Assembly: GCA_905067535.1 (NCBI GenBank)
Contig: CAJHIR010000003.1
Location: 1-25,342 of the forward strand
Reading direction: 5' to 3'
Length of the DNA stretch: 25,342 nt
From: Candidatus Argoarchaeum ethanivorans
Lineage (GTDB): Archaea; Halobacteriota; Methanosarcinia; Methanosarcinales; EX4572-44
Shown piece after piece: positions 16,494 through 23,265 of this stretch (its first letter is position 1; each line of letters starts with the position of its first letter). The position numbers and the translations under genes were made by a program. The notes beneath the pieces are model-generated. The model searched no databases. It had not been told where the DNA came from and saw nothing but the letters and a program-made list of their open reading frames with translations.

Positions 16494-17003
16494 AAAGTGC
16501 TATTTATCATAGGGGAATGCTAACCTTCAAGAGTATCAACCACCTCTCCCGGCTTAAGTCCGTGAGATTTGATACGAAACTCGAATTGCTTGAAGTCTTT
16601 TAATGTTTTCGAATGCAAATCACGACGAATCTCTAAAATTAATTTATTAGTAATTCTATCTTGATCACTAATATTGTAGCTTTCCCCTTTAGGTGTTTGA
16701 ATATAATCCACTAGCTCGTACACCGCTTCTAAAACTTTCTTACTGGCTATAAGGTTTAGTGTGTTCACTGCGTTTGTGAAATGAACATGCGCTTCATAGG
16801 TTTTATATCCACTACCAATTCCAGCAAAAGATTCCAAGAGGTAGTTATATCGTTCCAATTTGTGTTCAGCATCTCTTATATCTAATTCTCTCCTTTTTAT
16901 AAAATAATGAGAGATAGTAGCTGCAAGAATGGATAGTATTCCGCCGACCACAATAACCCAAACATCTGTCATTTGTTTCACCTCATTTTAGCATTTCGCC
17001 TAA
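16433..17003 (-). mobile_element. Gene-cassette-like unit 1 (small membrane protein)
   Basis: Measured between predicted G|TT crossover points, this 571-bp unit contains a short leader, ribosome site, one ORF and the attC-like palindrome, the layout of an integron cassette. Its first bases TTAGGCGAAATGC are complementary to GCACTTTGCCTAA at the start of its own palindrome, apart from two differences. Confidence 0.5.
16520..16972 (-). CDS. Hypothetical protein with N-terminal transmembrane helix
   Basis: The ATG at 16972 is preferred over GTG at 16981 because GAGGTG lies 6 bases before it. The 150-residue protein opens with one hydrophobic helix (VWVIVVGGILSILAATISHYF) followed by positive residues, then a mostly helical, charged soluble part without cysteines or recognisable catalytic motif. 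It is the only gene of cassette-like unit 1. I do not recognise the family. Its single-helix membrane topology resembles many orphan cassette proteins. Confidence 0.75.
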   Translation of the reverse strand: MTDVWVIVVGGILSILAATISHYFIKRRELDIRDAEHKLERYNYLLESFAGIGSGYKTYEAHVHFTNAVNTLNLIASKKVLEAVYELVDYIQTPKGESYNISDQDRITNKLILEIRRDLHSKTLKDFKQFEFRIKSHGLKPGEVVDTLEG

Positions 17004-17036
17004 CATAGTTATATCTGACATTAATGTTGGATATAC
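17001..17036 (-). repeat. 36-bp direct repeat, copy 1
   Basis: These 36 bases are identical to 18418-18453. They contain a nested palindrome: arms TATATC and GATATA around ACATTAATGT. On the minus strand the repeat ends with CTATGTTA, exactly at the start of cassette-like unit 1. It may be an attachment site (attI-like or a short attC). Confidence 0.8.
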
Positions 17037-17082
17037 ATATCTCTTGCGTGTATTTATACATTTAGACCTTTATTGCATATAA
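17004..17082 (-). other. 79-bp gene-less unit between cassettes
   Basis: Between the palindrome after the RelE gene and the start of cassette unit 1 lies a short stretch without an ORF. It consists mostly of 36-bp repeat copy 1 and an AT-rich part. It could be an empty or eroded cassette. Confidence 0.35.
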
Positions 17083-17152
17083 CGTTTTGCAGACATACGA
17101 AGTTGCGACCGAAGGAAACGGTTTGGGCGAAGCCGTGTGTCCGCTGTTGGGC
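17077..17152 (-). repeat. attC-like palindrome 2 (after the RelE toxin gene)
   Basis: On the minus strand it starts with GCCCAAC (a perfect RYYYAAC core) and ends GTTATAT. GCAGACATACG (17089-17099) pairs with CGTGTGTCCGC (17134-17144) at 9 of 11 positions plus wobble, and an inner ACCG/CGGT hairpin forms the tip. It shares ACGAAGTTGCG and a TTTGGG-G-GA segment with palindrome 3, so the two are related copies. Confidence 0.6.
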
Positions 17153-17204
17153 GAGTCTCTGAGGACCAAAATTCCAAAGGAATTTTGAGTTGTGATTTGC
17201 CTGT

Positions 17205-17471
17205 TCACTTTTTATAGATATTGTCATGATGATCATAATCTTCAATAATCACTGTTTCTTTAGATTCGTCAATGGAAAATACCAGCACAAAACTTTTGTC
17301 AATATGAGTCCGTCTTAAAAGCTGAAGTGGATACCTCAAACTTTTATAATGATGTGGATTAAACCTTATTTCTTCAATCTTGTCGTGAATGATTTCTAAT
17401 TGTTTAGGATTCTTCTTAGCGAGTTTAAAAAATGTCTTTTCCACGGACTTCCTTAATTCATAATCGTACAT
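17205..17471 (-). CDS. RelE/ParE-family toxin
   Basis: The 88-residue protein shows the compact RelE fold pattern: helical YDYELRKSVEKTFFKLAKKNPKQLEIIHDKIEEIRFNP, the LRYPLQLLRRTHIDKSFVLVFSID strands with basic residues, and the terminal strand VIIEDYDHHDNIY. RelE-type toxins cut mRNA at the ribosome; related ParE toxins act on gyrase, and these cannot be separated with certainty here, though the YDHHDNIY ending favours the RNase type. It starts one base after the antitoxin stop codon, as a translationally linked pair. Confidence 0.82.
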   Translation of the reverse strand: MYDYELRKSVEKTFFKLAKKNPKQLEIIHDKIEEIRFNPHHYKSLRYPLQLLRRTHIDKSFVLVFSIDESKETVIIEDYDHHDNIYKK

Positions 17472-17472
17472 T

Positions 17473-17718
17473 CTACTTCAAACCAAAATGTTTTCTGAAA
17501 TCTTCCACTCTGACGGTAGGCTCCTTCTCTCGTTCTCTCATTTTTTCGATGTATTCGGGCCTAAGTTCTGACTCCAGAAATTCTTTCTCATATTCATCTA
17601 TTATCAAATTGATTGCCTCTGATTTATTTTTCAAACCAAATTTCCCCTTGACGATATTCAAGATTCTATTTTCGTGTTCATTTAGATTTATGACTGCCTG
17701 CACCATATAATCATCCAT
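17473..17718 (-). CDS. DUF2683-type antitoxin of the RelE pair
   Basis: The 81-residue protein has a ribbon-helix-helix-like opening, VQAVINLNEHENRILNIVKG followed by KFGLKNKSEAINLIIDEYEKEFLE, as in archaeal DUF2683 proteins. The charged tail with PTVRVEDFRKHFGLK would wrap the toxin. ATG 17718 is used; a second ATG is at codon 5. The promoter and a palindrome lie directly upstream, compatible with autorepression by the toxin-antitoxin complex. Confidence 0.78.
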   Translation of the reverse strand: MDDYMVQAVINLNEHENRILNIVKGKFGLKNKSEAINLIIDEYEKEFLESELRPEYIEKMREREKEPTVRVEDFRKHFGLK

Positions 17719-17725
17719 TATGTTT

Positions 17726-17739
17726 TACTATAAATAGTA
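17726..17739 (-). promoter_or_regulatory. Operator-like palindrome in the toxin-antitoxin promoter
   Basis: TACTAT and ATAGTA arms are separated by two bases, and the site itself contains a TATA-like TTTATAG. TTATAAAA and TTTTAAATA lie further upstream. A symmetric site over the promoter just before a ribbon-helix-helix antitoxin gene suggests autoregulation. Confidence 0.5.
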
Positions 17740-17793
17740 ATGTTTTATAACTATTTAAAATTTGTCATGTTCCATTTGGTAAATCGCAATTTC

Positions 17794-17879
17794 GCCTAAC
17801 GGATGGCGGATACACGAAGTTGCGGAGCGCAGCGGAGCAATTTGGGTGAGCGTAGCGAACCGCATACACCGTGTTATGC
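17794..17879 (-). repeat. attC-like palindrome 3 (after the HicA gene)
   Basis: On the minus strand it begins GCATAAC and ends GTTAGGC, an exact GTTRRRY core. The plus-strand arms TAACGGATGGCGG and CCGCATACACCGTGTTA pair with a few bulges, leaving a terminal part with smaller TTGC/GCAA hairpins. The length of 86 bp is usual for attC. It is the best-formed of the three palindromes. Confidence 0.62.
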
Positions 17880-17887
17880 GACGTTAG

Positions 17888-18121
17888 TTATCGGAGTCTG
17901 TTCCACTCATTCAGGTTTATTTCACGGTTCAGAATTCCTTCAACCTCACGAATCATCATCTGGAGTTGGGGCACGGAGTATTCCATATTGGAAGGAATCG
18001 CCAGACGATACTGTCTATAAACCATGAATTGGTGACGGGTACCCGAATATGGACCATCAAAACCTAACTTTCTGAGCCTTCGGATAAAATCCCGTCGCTT
18101 ACAGGGCTTCCACTGGCTCAT
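17888..18121 (-). CDS. hicA: HicA-family mRNA interferase toxin
   Basis: The 77-residue protein has the double-stranded-RNA-binding-like HicA fold: CKRRDFIRRLRKLGFDGPYSG, then the catalytic His in TRHQFMVY, and the C-terminal RLAIPSNMEYSVPQLQMMIREVEG helix. HicA cleaves mRNA when not bound by HicB. Its start lies inside the end of hicB, overlapping by 23 bases, and its stop codon is only a few bases before the attC-like core. Confidence 0.85.
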   Translation of the reverse strand: MSQWKPCKRRDFIRRLRKLGFDGPYSGTRHQFMVYRQYRLAIPSNMEYSVPQLQMMIREVEGILNREINLNEWNRLR

Positions 18122-18371
18122 AGGCTGGCTCCTTGTTCAGATCTATCTCTGCAATCACCGGCAATGTGTGGCCTAGCTTGAGACCAACTAAAATCCAATC
18201 TTCAAGGGTTGAGTGGAGCTCATCTTCACATTCATGTAATGTTGTTCCAAATGCAACCACTCCCCTGCATTGCGGAATTCGTCCCGCGTATGTGCCATCT
18301 TCAAGTTTGTCGTAAACAGCATGTGCCATTAGATAGTTTACATAGTCCGTAAGAATGAATTGTACTACCAT
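18099..18371 (-). CDS. hicB: HicB-family antitoxin
   Basis: The 90-residue protein is the partner of the HicA toxin. VYDKLEDGTYAGRIPQCRGVVAFGTTLHECEDELHSTLEDWI is the typical partial RNase H-like HicB core. The C-terminal part is short and lacks an obvious helix-turn-helix or ribbon-helix-helix DNA-binding domain. GTAGGAGG just before the ATG and a TATA-like AAATATAAAC (about 18390-18400) show that the unit carries its own promoter. Confidence 0.85.
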   Translation of the reverse strand: MVVQFILTDYVNYLMAHAVYDKLEDGTYAGRIPQCRGVVAFGTTLHECEDELHSTLEDWILVGLKLGHTLPVIAEIDLNKEPAYEPVEAL

Positions 18372-18417
18372 AGTGTTTGCCTCCTACCCAGTTTATATTT
18401 ATTTGACTAATGTCGCA

Positions 18418-18453
18418 TAACATAGTTATATCTGACATTAATGTTGGATATAC
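18418..18453 (-). repeat. 36-bp direct repeat, copy 2
   Basis: Identical to 17001-17036 over all 36 bases, and again ends on the minus strand at GTTA, the start of a cassette-like unit. The bases inside the units then differ (TGCGAC against GGCGAA). Confidence 0.8.
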
Positions 18454-18467
18454 TTTCATATTGGCAT

Positions 18468-18490
18468 CATATCTGACATTAATGTCGTAT
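18468..18490 (-). repeat. Partial third copy of the repeat core
   Basis: CATATCTGACATTAATGT followed by CGTATATA repeats the palindromic core of the 36-bp repeat 48 bases further out. It marks the outer end of the array. Confidence 0.6.
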
Positions 18491-18633
18491 ATATTCCTCT
18501 GGTCGAACTTTAATTATTTTCATACCTCTCTTTTAACTCGTCTTTGGTACTAAACTAAAGGGCAATTTTTAATTTAACATTCAAAAACTTTACAGCCTTT
18601 GTTCAGGATAGTAGTAACAACCTGTGATTAAAT
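18491..18633. other. Spacer between cassette array and herA
   Basis: About 140 AT-rich bases without a gene. Nothing beyond T-rich stretches, which could end herA transcription on the minus strand, is visible. Confidence 0.3.
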
Positions 18634-20313
18634 CTATTTTGAAGAGCCAAAAATTTTTTTAAATAAACTTTTTTCCTCCCCCTTCTCTGGTATCTCCATG
18701 TAAACATCGTTATTCATATCTTTTTGTGGTTTTACCAGTATCTCTGGAACGATGTCTTCTCTGGTTGTTTCCTCATCCACACCATTTCTTTCCAGTACTT
18801 CTACTGTGTGTTCATCTGGTGGCGCATCTTCAATATAGGAAAAACCACGTTCTATTGCTGCTGATGTGCCGCCGTGTTTGCTTTTCCTGACACGCACATC
18901 TACTAGAATGGGGCGCTCTATCTTGTTGCTCACAATCATGGCAACGCCTGCTGGCAATCGTTTTATCTCTTCTTCAAGCCCGCTGCTCAATCCTTCAAGC
19001 CCGCTGCTCAATGCTTTCAGGTCATTGGCATTGGTGACTTTCATTATTATCTGGGTGTTACACTGGGAGAGCACATTTTTATCCACCCGCGCTGGACGCT
19101 GCGATATGACCAGAAGCCCTAACCCAAATTTGCGTCCTTCTGAAGCGATGGTTCGAAGAATATCCGTACTTATCGTTTTGTTAAAGCCTCGTTCAGGGCA
19201 GAAGTTATGTGCCTCTTCTACTACCAGCATGCAGGGCGGTATTTTTCCAAGTTTTCTTGCTTCGAAAAGTTCAGTGCACATCTTTGCAACAATCATGGAC
19301 TGAATATCCGGGTCTACGCCTTTCATATCAATTATAGAGGCATGTCCCGGTTTTATAAGTTCTTCAAGCCTGGTTGGCTTTTTTGAGAATAATCCCGTTT
19401 CTTTGATACGCTCTATTGCACTGATGAGATTCCACTTGGATTTGCTTTTATTCTGCCCAAGTTCTAAAATAATATCCTCTACAGAATAATTACAATCTTC
19501 AGCTTTAAGTTTGTTGATGGCTTCATACAGGATAGCAGTCTGGTTCTGGGTTTGATCTTCTACAAGCAACTGTGACAGGTCAGATGTGGTAAGATTTGTT
19601 TCATTCAATCGGAAAAGCCTGTCAGCATCAGGATTTATGCGTTTATCTGCTGGTGTGTACATGGTTACCTGTCGTTCGTACCCTTTTGGAACTATTTTGT
19701 ATTTGTTAAATACCTTTTTATCATCATCGTTTGGCTGCTTTAGTGTCAAATACTCGCCGTGTGGATCTATTATTAACATAGGTATGCCATTGTCAAGCAG
19801 CTCTTCAAGAATTACTGCTGCTGTGTATGATTTACCGCTCCCGGTCTTGGCAAGAACGCTCACATGTTTCTGAACCAGATCGTCTCCATTTAGATATACC
19901 CGCACTTTTTGCCCGTCAAGAAGCCCAATATAAATGTCACCGGTAATAAGTCCAAGAGTGTATGTTATGAGTTCTTCATCTGCACGAAATACCTTATTCC
20001 CTGGACTAAACGGGGTCTTCGGGGTTCGAAGTAGTCGATCAGCACCTCGAAAACCTATTACTGATGCTTTAGCGGTAGTTTTTTCATTAATACTCCCGGT
20101 GCGTGCACCCTCAGCGGCGTCGATTGCTTGTTTCAACTGGAACGTATCACTCATGCGCATCACACCATCCACCTGTGCAAGCGTCCATCCATCGATATCG
20201 TGCCACACCTTAATATATTCCCCCTGTTTCACAACAACGTGTTCGGGCACTGCAAACTCAAAGGTAAAAGACCCGGTGCGCCCATATATTACTCCAATAG
20301 AATCCTTAGCCAT
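18634..20313 (-). CDS. herA: HerA-type hexameric DNA translocase ATPase
   Basis: HerA is an FtsK/HerA-superfamily motor that normally works with the nuclease NurA in DNA-end resection. The 559-residue protein has the N-terminal HAS barrel (IGVIYGRTGSFTFEFAVPE), Walker A in LAKTGSGKSYTAAV (near residue 155), Walker B in MLVVEEAHNFCPE, and the sensor/arginine region ISQRPARVDKNVLSQCNTQI. The C-terminal tail (EKGEEKSLFKKIFGSSK) is charged. No nurA, mre11 or rad50 gene is adjacent, unlike the usual operon. A TATA-like TTTATAAT at about 20358-20366 precedes the ATG. Confidence 0.92.
   Translation of the reverse strand: MAKDSIGVIYGRTGSFTFEFAVPEHVVVKQGEYIKVWHDIDGWTLAQVDGVMRMSDTFQLKQAIDAAEGARTGSINEKTTAKASVIGFRGADRLLRTPKTPFSPGNKVFRADEELITYTLGLITGDIYIGLLDGQKVRVYLNGDDLVQKHVSVLAKTGSGKSYTAAVILEELLDNGIPMLIIDPHGEYLTLKQPNDDDKKVFNKYKIVPKGYERQVTMYTPADKRINPDADRLFRLNETNLTTSDLSQLLVEDQTQNQTAILYEAINKLKAEDCNYSVEDIILELGQNKSKSKWNLISAIERIKETGLFSKKPTRLEELIKPGHASIIDMKGVDPDIQSMIVAKMCTELFEARKLGKIPPCMLVVEEAHNFCPERGFNKTISTDILRTIASEGRKFGLGLLVISQRPARVDKNVLSQCNTQIIMKVTNANDLKALSSGLEGLSSGLEEEIKRLPAGVAMIVSNKIERPILVDVRVRKSKHGGTSAAIERGFSYIEDAPPDEHTVEVLERNGVDEETTREDIVPEILVKPQKDMNNDVYMEIPEKGEEKSLFKKIFGSSK
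18972..19013 (-). repeat. 21-bp in-frame tandem repeat inside herA
   Basis: Two adjacent 21-base copies agree at 20 positions and encode the repeated LSSGLE motif in LKALSSGLEGLSSGLEEE. The reading frame is kept. Confidence 0.7.
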
Positions 20314-20450
20314 AATATCACTTATAATATCTGCTGTAATTTAGTTATGGTGGTAATTATAAATGTTTCTATAACGATTCTGGAAGTTGGGTAATAATAT
20401 TTTTGTAGTATAATGTACATGCATCTACATGCTCAAGAGATAATATAAAA

Positions 20451-20615
20451 ATGAAGATAACAGATTGTTGTGTCGGTTGTGGGCAGTGTGTGCCCTTTTG
20501 CCCGCAGAATACTATAACAGTGTTTGTTAAAGCAGTGATTGGCGATCGGTGCACCCAGTGTCTTTTATGCATTAAATACTGCCCAGTTGGAGCCATCGTG
20601 GAGGATATGGAATGA
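20451..20615 (+). CDS. Small 2[4Fe-4S] ferredoxin
   Basis: A 54-residue protein with two complete cluster motifs, CVGCGQCVPFCP (from C7) and CTQCLLCIKYCP (from C34), each of the C-x2-C-x2-C-x3-CP type. It should carry low-potential electrons in the cytoplasm. Its stop overlaps the ATG of the FAD oxidoreductase gene (ATGA), so the two are translated together, and the ferredoxin is probably the electron donor or acceptor of that enzyme. The gene is divergent from herA. Confidence 0.93.
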   Translation: MKITDCCVGCGQCVPFCPQNTITVFVKAVIGDRCTQCLLCIKYCPVGAIVEDME

Positions 20616-21892
20616 GGGCATGTGTCATCGGGGCTGGTCTTGGCGGGATGCTCACTGCTGCAAAACTTTGCAAGATGGGTTGTGATGTGGAAGTGTTTGA
20701 ACAGCTACCATTTATTGGTGGTCGTTTTACCAACATCGAGTACAGAGGCTACCAGCTTACAACAGGTGCCCTGCACATGATTCCTCACGGCAAGAGTGGC
20801 CCTCTTTCAACACTGTTGTCTGATGTTGGAGCTGATGTTGATATTATCCCCTCGAACCCAGCAACTACCATTAGAATTCCAGATGGGGATTCCTTTGAGG
20901 ATGTACAATTTGGAGAGCTTGTCTCACGGCTTAGTTTTTGGAATAGACTGATGTACAAGCTTCTTATTCTTGAAGCAAGACTATCAAGAGCTGGTAATAA
21001 CTATTCATTCAAATACTGGATTTCCCGCAGACTGCATGATGAGGCTGCACTAAACTTTGCTGATGCATTCTGTGGCTGGGCACTGAGTGTGACAAGTGAA
21101 CAAATTACAGCGAAAGAAGGGGTAGCTATTATAAAAAACATCTATAGGCGTGGAGGAAGCGGAATTCCAGTTGGCGGGTGTAAAGCGGTGATTGATGCAC
21201 TTTCGGAGGTAATAAAAAAGTCAAATGGAAAGATCTATACCAATCACAAAGTCGAAAAAATAATTCTTGAAAACGATGTCATAAAATCCATTCGTGTGAA
21301 AAACAAAAATCTTGCCTATGATGTAATCATCAGTAATCTTGGGCACATTGAAACTCAAAAATTGATACACACGATGGGTTCTGAAAATCATACTGCTACC
21401 CAGGAGTATAAAAATAAGCTTGCATCGATTGTTCCATCAGCTGGAATAAAGATCAACATCGCCTCTGATACACCACTCATAGACCATACTGGCGTATTGC
21501 TAACACCCTACACCAAACGCATCAATGGATTAAACCAGGTAACTAATGCCGATCCAACACTTGCACCACAAGGGAAACACCTGATAATGGCACACATGGC
21601 AGTACGAAGCAGTGACCTTGAAAGAGAGGCACGCCTTGGACTTGAAGACCTGGAAACTATTTTACATGGAATAAATTATGAAGTACTTATGGTACAAACA
21701 TATCACAGCAAATGGCCAGTCAATCGTTGTATCTCGGGCAGAGATATTGGAAATACTACACCATATAAACATCTCTATGTAGTAGGTGACGGTGCCAAAG
21801 GATGTGGTGGCATCGAAGTTGATGGAATTGCCCTTGGTGTGGAAAACACGGTGAAAGAAATAATGCAACTACAGTCAACCATTTCTGTCTAA
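20612..21892 (+). CDS. FAD-dependent oxidoreductase, phytoene-desaturase-like
   Basis: The 426-residue protein opens with the dinucleotide-binding GAGLGG at 7-12 and E29 (VEVFEQLPFIGGRF), and ends with the FAD-site segment LYVVGDGAKGCGGIEVDGIALGVENTV. This is the pattern of the phytoene desaturase/isomerase (Crt) and amine oxidase clan. Together with the linked ferredoxin it may reduce or desaturate an isoprenoid, similar in principle to ferredoxin-dependent geranylgeranyl reduction in methanogens, though that enzyme belongs to another FAD family. The substrate is therefore unknown. Confidence 0.82.
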   Translation: MRACVIGAGLGGMLTAAKLCKMGCDVEVFEQLPFIGGRFTNIEYRGYQLTTGALHMIPHGKSGPLSTLLSDVGADVDIIPSNPATTIRIPDGDSFEDVQFGELVSRLSFWNRLMYKLLILEARLSRAGNNYSFKYWISRRLHDEAALNFADAFCGWALSVTSEQITAKEGVAIIKNIYRRGGSGIPVGGCKAVIDALSEVIKKSNGKIYTNHKVEKIILENDVIKSIRVKNKNLAYDVIISNLGHIETQKLIHTMGSENHTATQEYKNKLASIVPSAGIKINIASDTPLIDHTGVLLTPYTKRINGLNQVTNADPTLAPQGKHLIMAHMAVRSSDLEREARLGLEDLETILHGINYEVLMVQTYHSKWPVNRCISGRDIGNTTPYKHLYVVGDGAKGCGGIEVDGIALGVENTVKEIMQLQSTISV

Positions 21893-22042
21893 CTGGAGGT
21901 TTTATAAAGTTCATAGTGTCGCAATAACCTGATTGATACTATTGTAAAGCGTGCTGCATCGATCATTCTTCTGGAAATCAAAATCCATGATCGCACCATC
22001 GTACTGAAAGATTGGTACACGAGCATAGGGAAAAGTGGGCTA

Positions 22043-22059
22043 ATTCGGGGTGCCCGAAT
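22043..22059. promoter_or_regulatory. Palindrome before the UPF0282 promoter
   Basis: ATTCGGG and CCCGAAT arms are separated by three bases, immediately before a T/A-rich TATA-like stretch (22060-22078). It could be an operator over the promoter, or a G+C stem plus T-run ending the upstream transcript. Confidence 0.45.
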
Positions 22060-22084
22060 CTATATTTTTATAAAAATTAATAGC

Positions 22085-23044
22085 ATGAACATAGAAATCA
22101 TAGGAACTGAATCGTTGGGAGTAAGAGGTCTCTCTTGCTTTGTAAGGACAGGGAAGCAGAGAATACTGATTGATCCGGGTATAGCGCTTGGTTACAACCG
22201 ATATGGGCTGCTTCCACATCCATTTCAGATAGCAGTGGACGAGAGAATCCAGAAGAAAATCGTACAACGATGGTTGGAAGCAACCGACATCGTGATCAGT
22301 CATTTTCATGGCGATCATATCCCGTTAGTAGACGCGAATCCTTATCAGCTTAACATTAAAAAAATAACCGGATTGAACCCCAAGGTCAGGATATGGGCTA
22401 AGAACCTGTCCCATCTTCATCCGATCGAAGAGAAACGAGTGGAGTCTCTTTCCGCTATCCTGAAGAACGATTTGACTCCCGCGGAAGGGATGAAGCGTGG
22501 GGCAGTGACCTTTTCTATGCCGGTATTTCATGGAGGCAAACGTAACAATCAGCAGAATGTGATGATGACAAGGATCAAGGAAGATCAGGTCTTTGTGCAC
22601 ACCTCTGACATCCAGCTCCTCGACGACGAAGCCATCTCTCAAATACTGGACTGGAAACCTGACATTGTATTGGCTGACGGACCTCCCCTCTATATACCAG
22701 ATAAACTCTCGGAAGAGCAGGTTGAAAGGGCGTGGCACAATGCCAGGCGACTGTCCCGGGAGATCGGTACATTGATTCTCGATCATCATTTGATGAGATG
22801 TTGTGAAGGGGTTAGATGGTTGAGTCGCCTGTCGTCTGAAACAGGGAATAATGTCGTCTGCGGGGCTGATTTTATGAAAGTTCCGAGGAGGTTACTTGAA
22901 GCAAAGCGTAAATCCTTGTACATGGATATGCCGGTTCCTGCTGGTTGGCATGAAGCTTATGCCAAAGGCAAGGTTGGTACCGATGGTTACTGGAACCTGG
23001 CTAAGAGAATTTATAAAAGCATGGGACTGGACGATTATAAATGA
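22085..23044 (+). CDS. UPF0282-family metallo-beta-lactamase-fold hydrolase
   Basis: The 319-residue protein has the metallo-beta-lactamase signature HFHGDH at 73-78 (H73, H75, D77, H78), a preceding strand with ILIDPGIALGYNRYGLLPHP, and later metal-site candidates in VHTSDIQ and LDHHLMR. The combination matches archaeal UPF0282 proteins of about 310 residues, which have no established reaction. An RNA- or phosphoester-directed activity is possible from the fold. The stop overlaps the next gene (ATGA). Confidence 0.87.
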   Translation: MNIEIIGTESLGVRGLSCFVRTGKQRILIDPGIALGYNRYGLLPHPFQIAVDERIQKKIVQRWLEATDIVISHFHGDHIPLVDANPYQLNIKKITGLNPKVRIWAKNLSHLHPIEEKRVESLSAILKNDLTPAEGMKRGAVTFSMPVFHGGKRNNQQNVMMTRIKEDQVFVHTSDIQLLDDEAISQILDWKPDIVLADGPPLYIPDKLSEEQVERAWHNARRLSREIGTLILDHHLMRCCEGVRWLSRLSSETGNNVVCGADFMKVPRRLLEAKRKSLYMDMPVPAGWHEAYAKGKVGTDGYWNLAKRIYKSMGLDDYK

Positions 23045-23265
23045 TAATAATAAAATGTGCTAAATGTAAAAGAAAGATTTTTAAATACCAGAAAGTTGGG
23101 AAGGGTAGGGTGTGGCACTGCTGGAATGACCGGGTAATCATGGATTACAGCGTTGGAGATGGAAATGAGGTTAAATGCCAGTGCGGTAATTTAATTGGTA
23201 TTGCTGAAGAAAAATGGATTAAGATGAGACAACACTCTTTTATCTATTCAGGAGTGGTAACATGA
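23041..23265 (+). CDS. Small zinc-ribbon protein
   Basis: The 74-residue protein has C6/C9 (KCAKCK) and a second pair in VKCQCGN, with HCW between them, so it should bind one zinc. It overlaps the UPF0282 gene by four bases, and is probably co-expressed with it. No enzyme motif is seen. It may bind nucleic acid or serve as a partner protein. Confidence 0.7.
   Translation: MIIIKCAKCKRKIFKYQKVGKGRVWHCWNDRVIMDYSVGDGNEVKCQCGNLIGIAEEKWIKMRQHSFIYSGVVT

Larger units (their letters stand above)
17083..17799 (-). mobile_element. Gene-cassette-like unit 2 (RelE/DUF2683 toxin-antitoxin)
   Basis: The unit starts TTAGGCGAAATTGC on the minus strand, directly at the 3' core of palindrome 3, carries its own promoter and the toxin-antitoxin pair, and ends in palindrome 2. 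Its start and the palindrome 2 core (GCCCAAC) are complementary over about 8 bases with one G-T type difference. Confidence 0.5.
17800..18420 (-). mobile_element. Gene-cassette-like unit 3 (HicBA toxin-antitoxin)
   Basis: The unit is bounded by TGTTATGCGACGTTAG (17872-17887) and its near-exact reverse complement (18407-18422), one mismatch in 16. Its start has the non-standard core TTATGC, and the palindrome behind its own genes carries the matching non-standard GCATAAC, while the next unit has TTAGGC. This own-start to own-tail match is expected if the unit once circularised by integron-type recombination. Confidence 0.55.

Noticed and set aside
17803..18027. Plus-strand ORF across the HicA palindrome
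   Set aside because: It translates the attC-like palindrome and antisense of hicA; no ribosome site, no similarity.
16427..18420. Insertion sequence or MITE explanation for the cassette region
   Set aside because: The units have complementary ends, but no transposase and no evident target-site duplication, and the palindromes lie only behind the genes with attC-type cores. The alternative is kept open in the findings.
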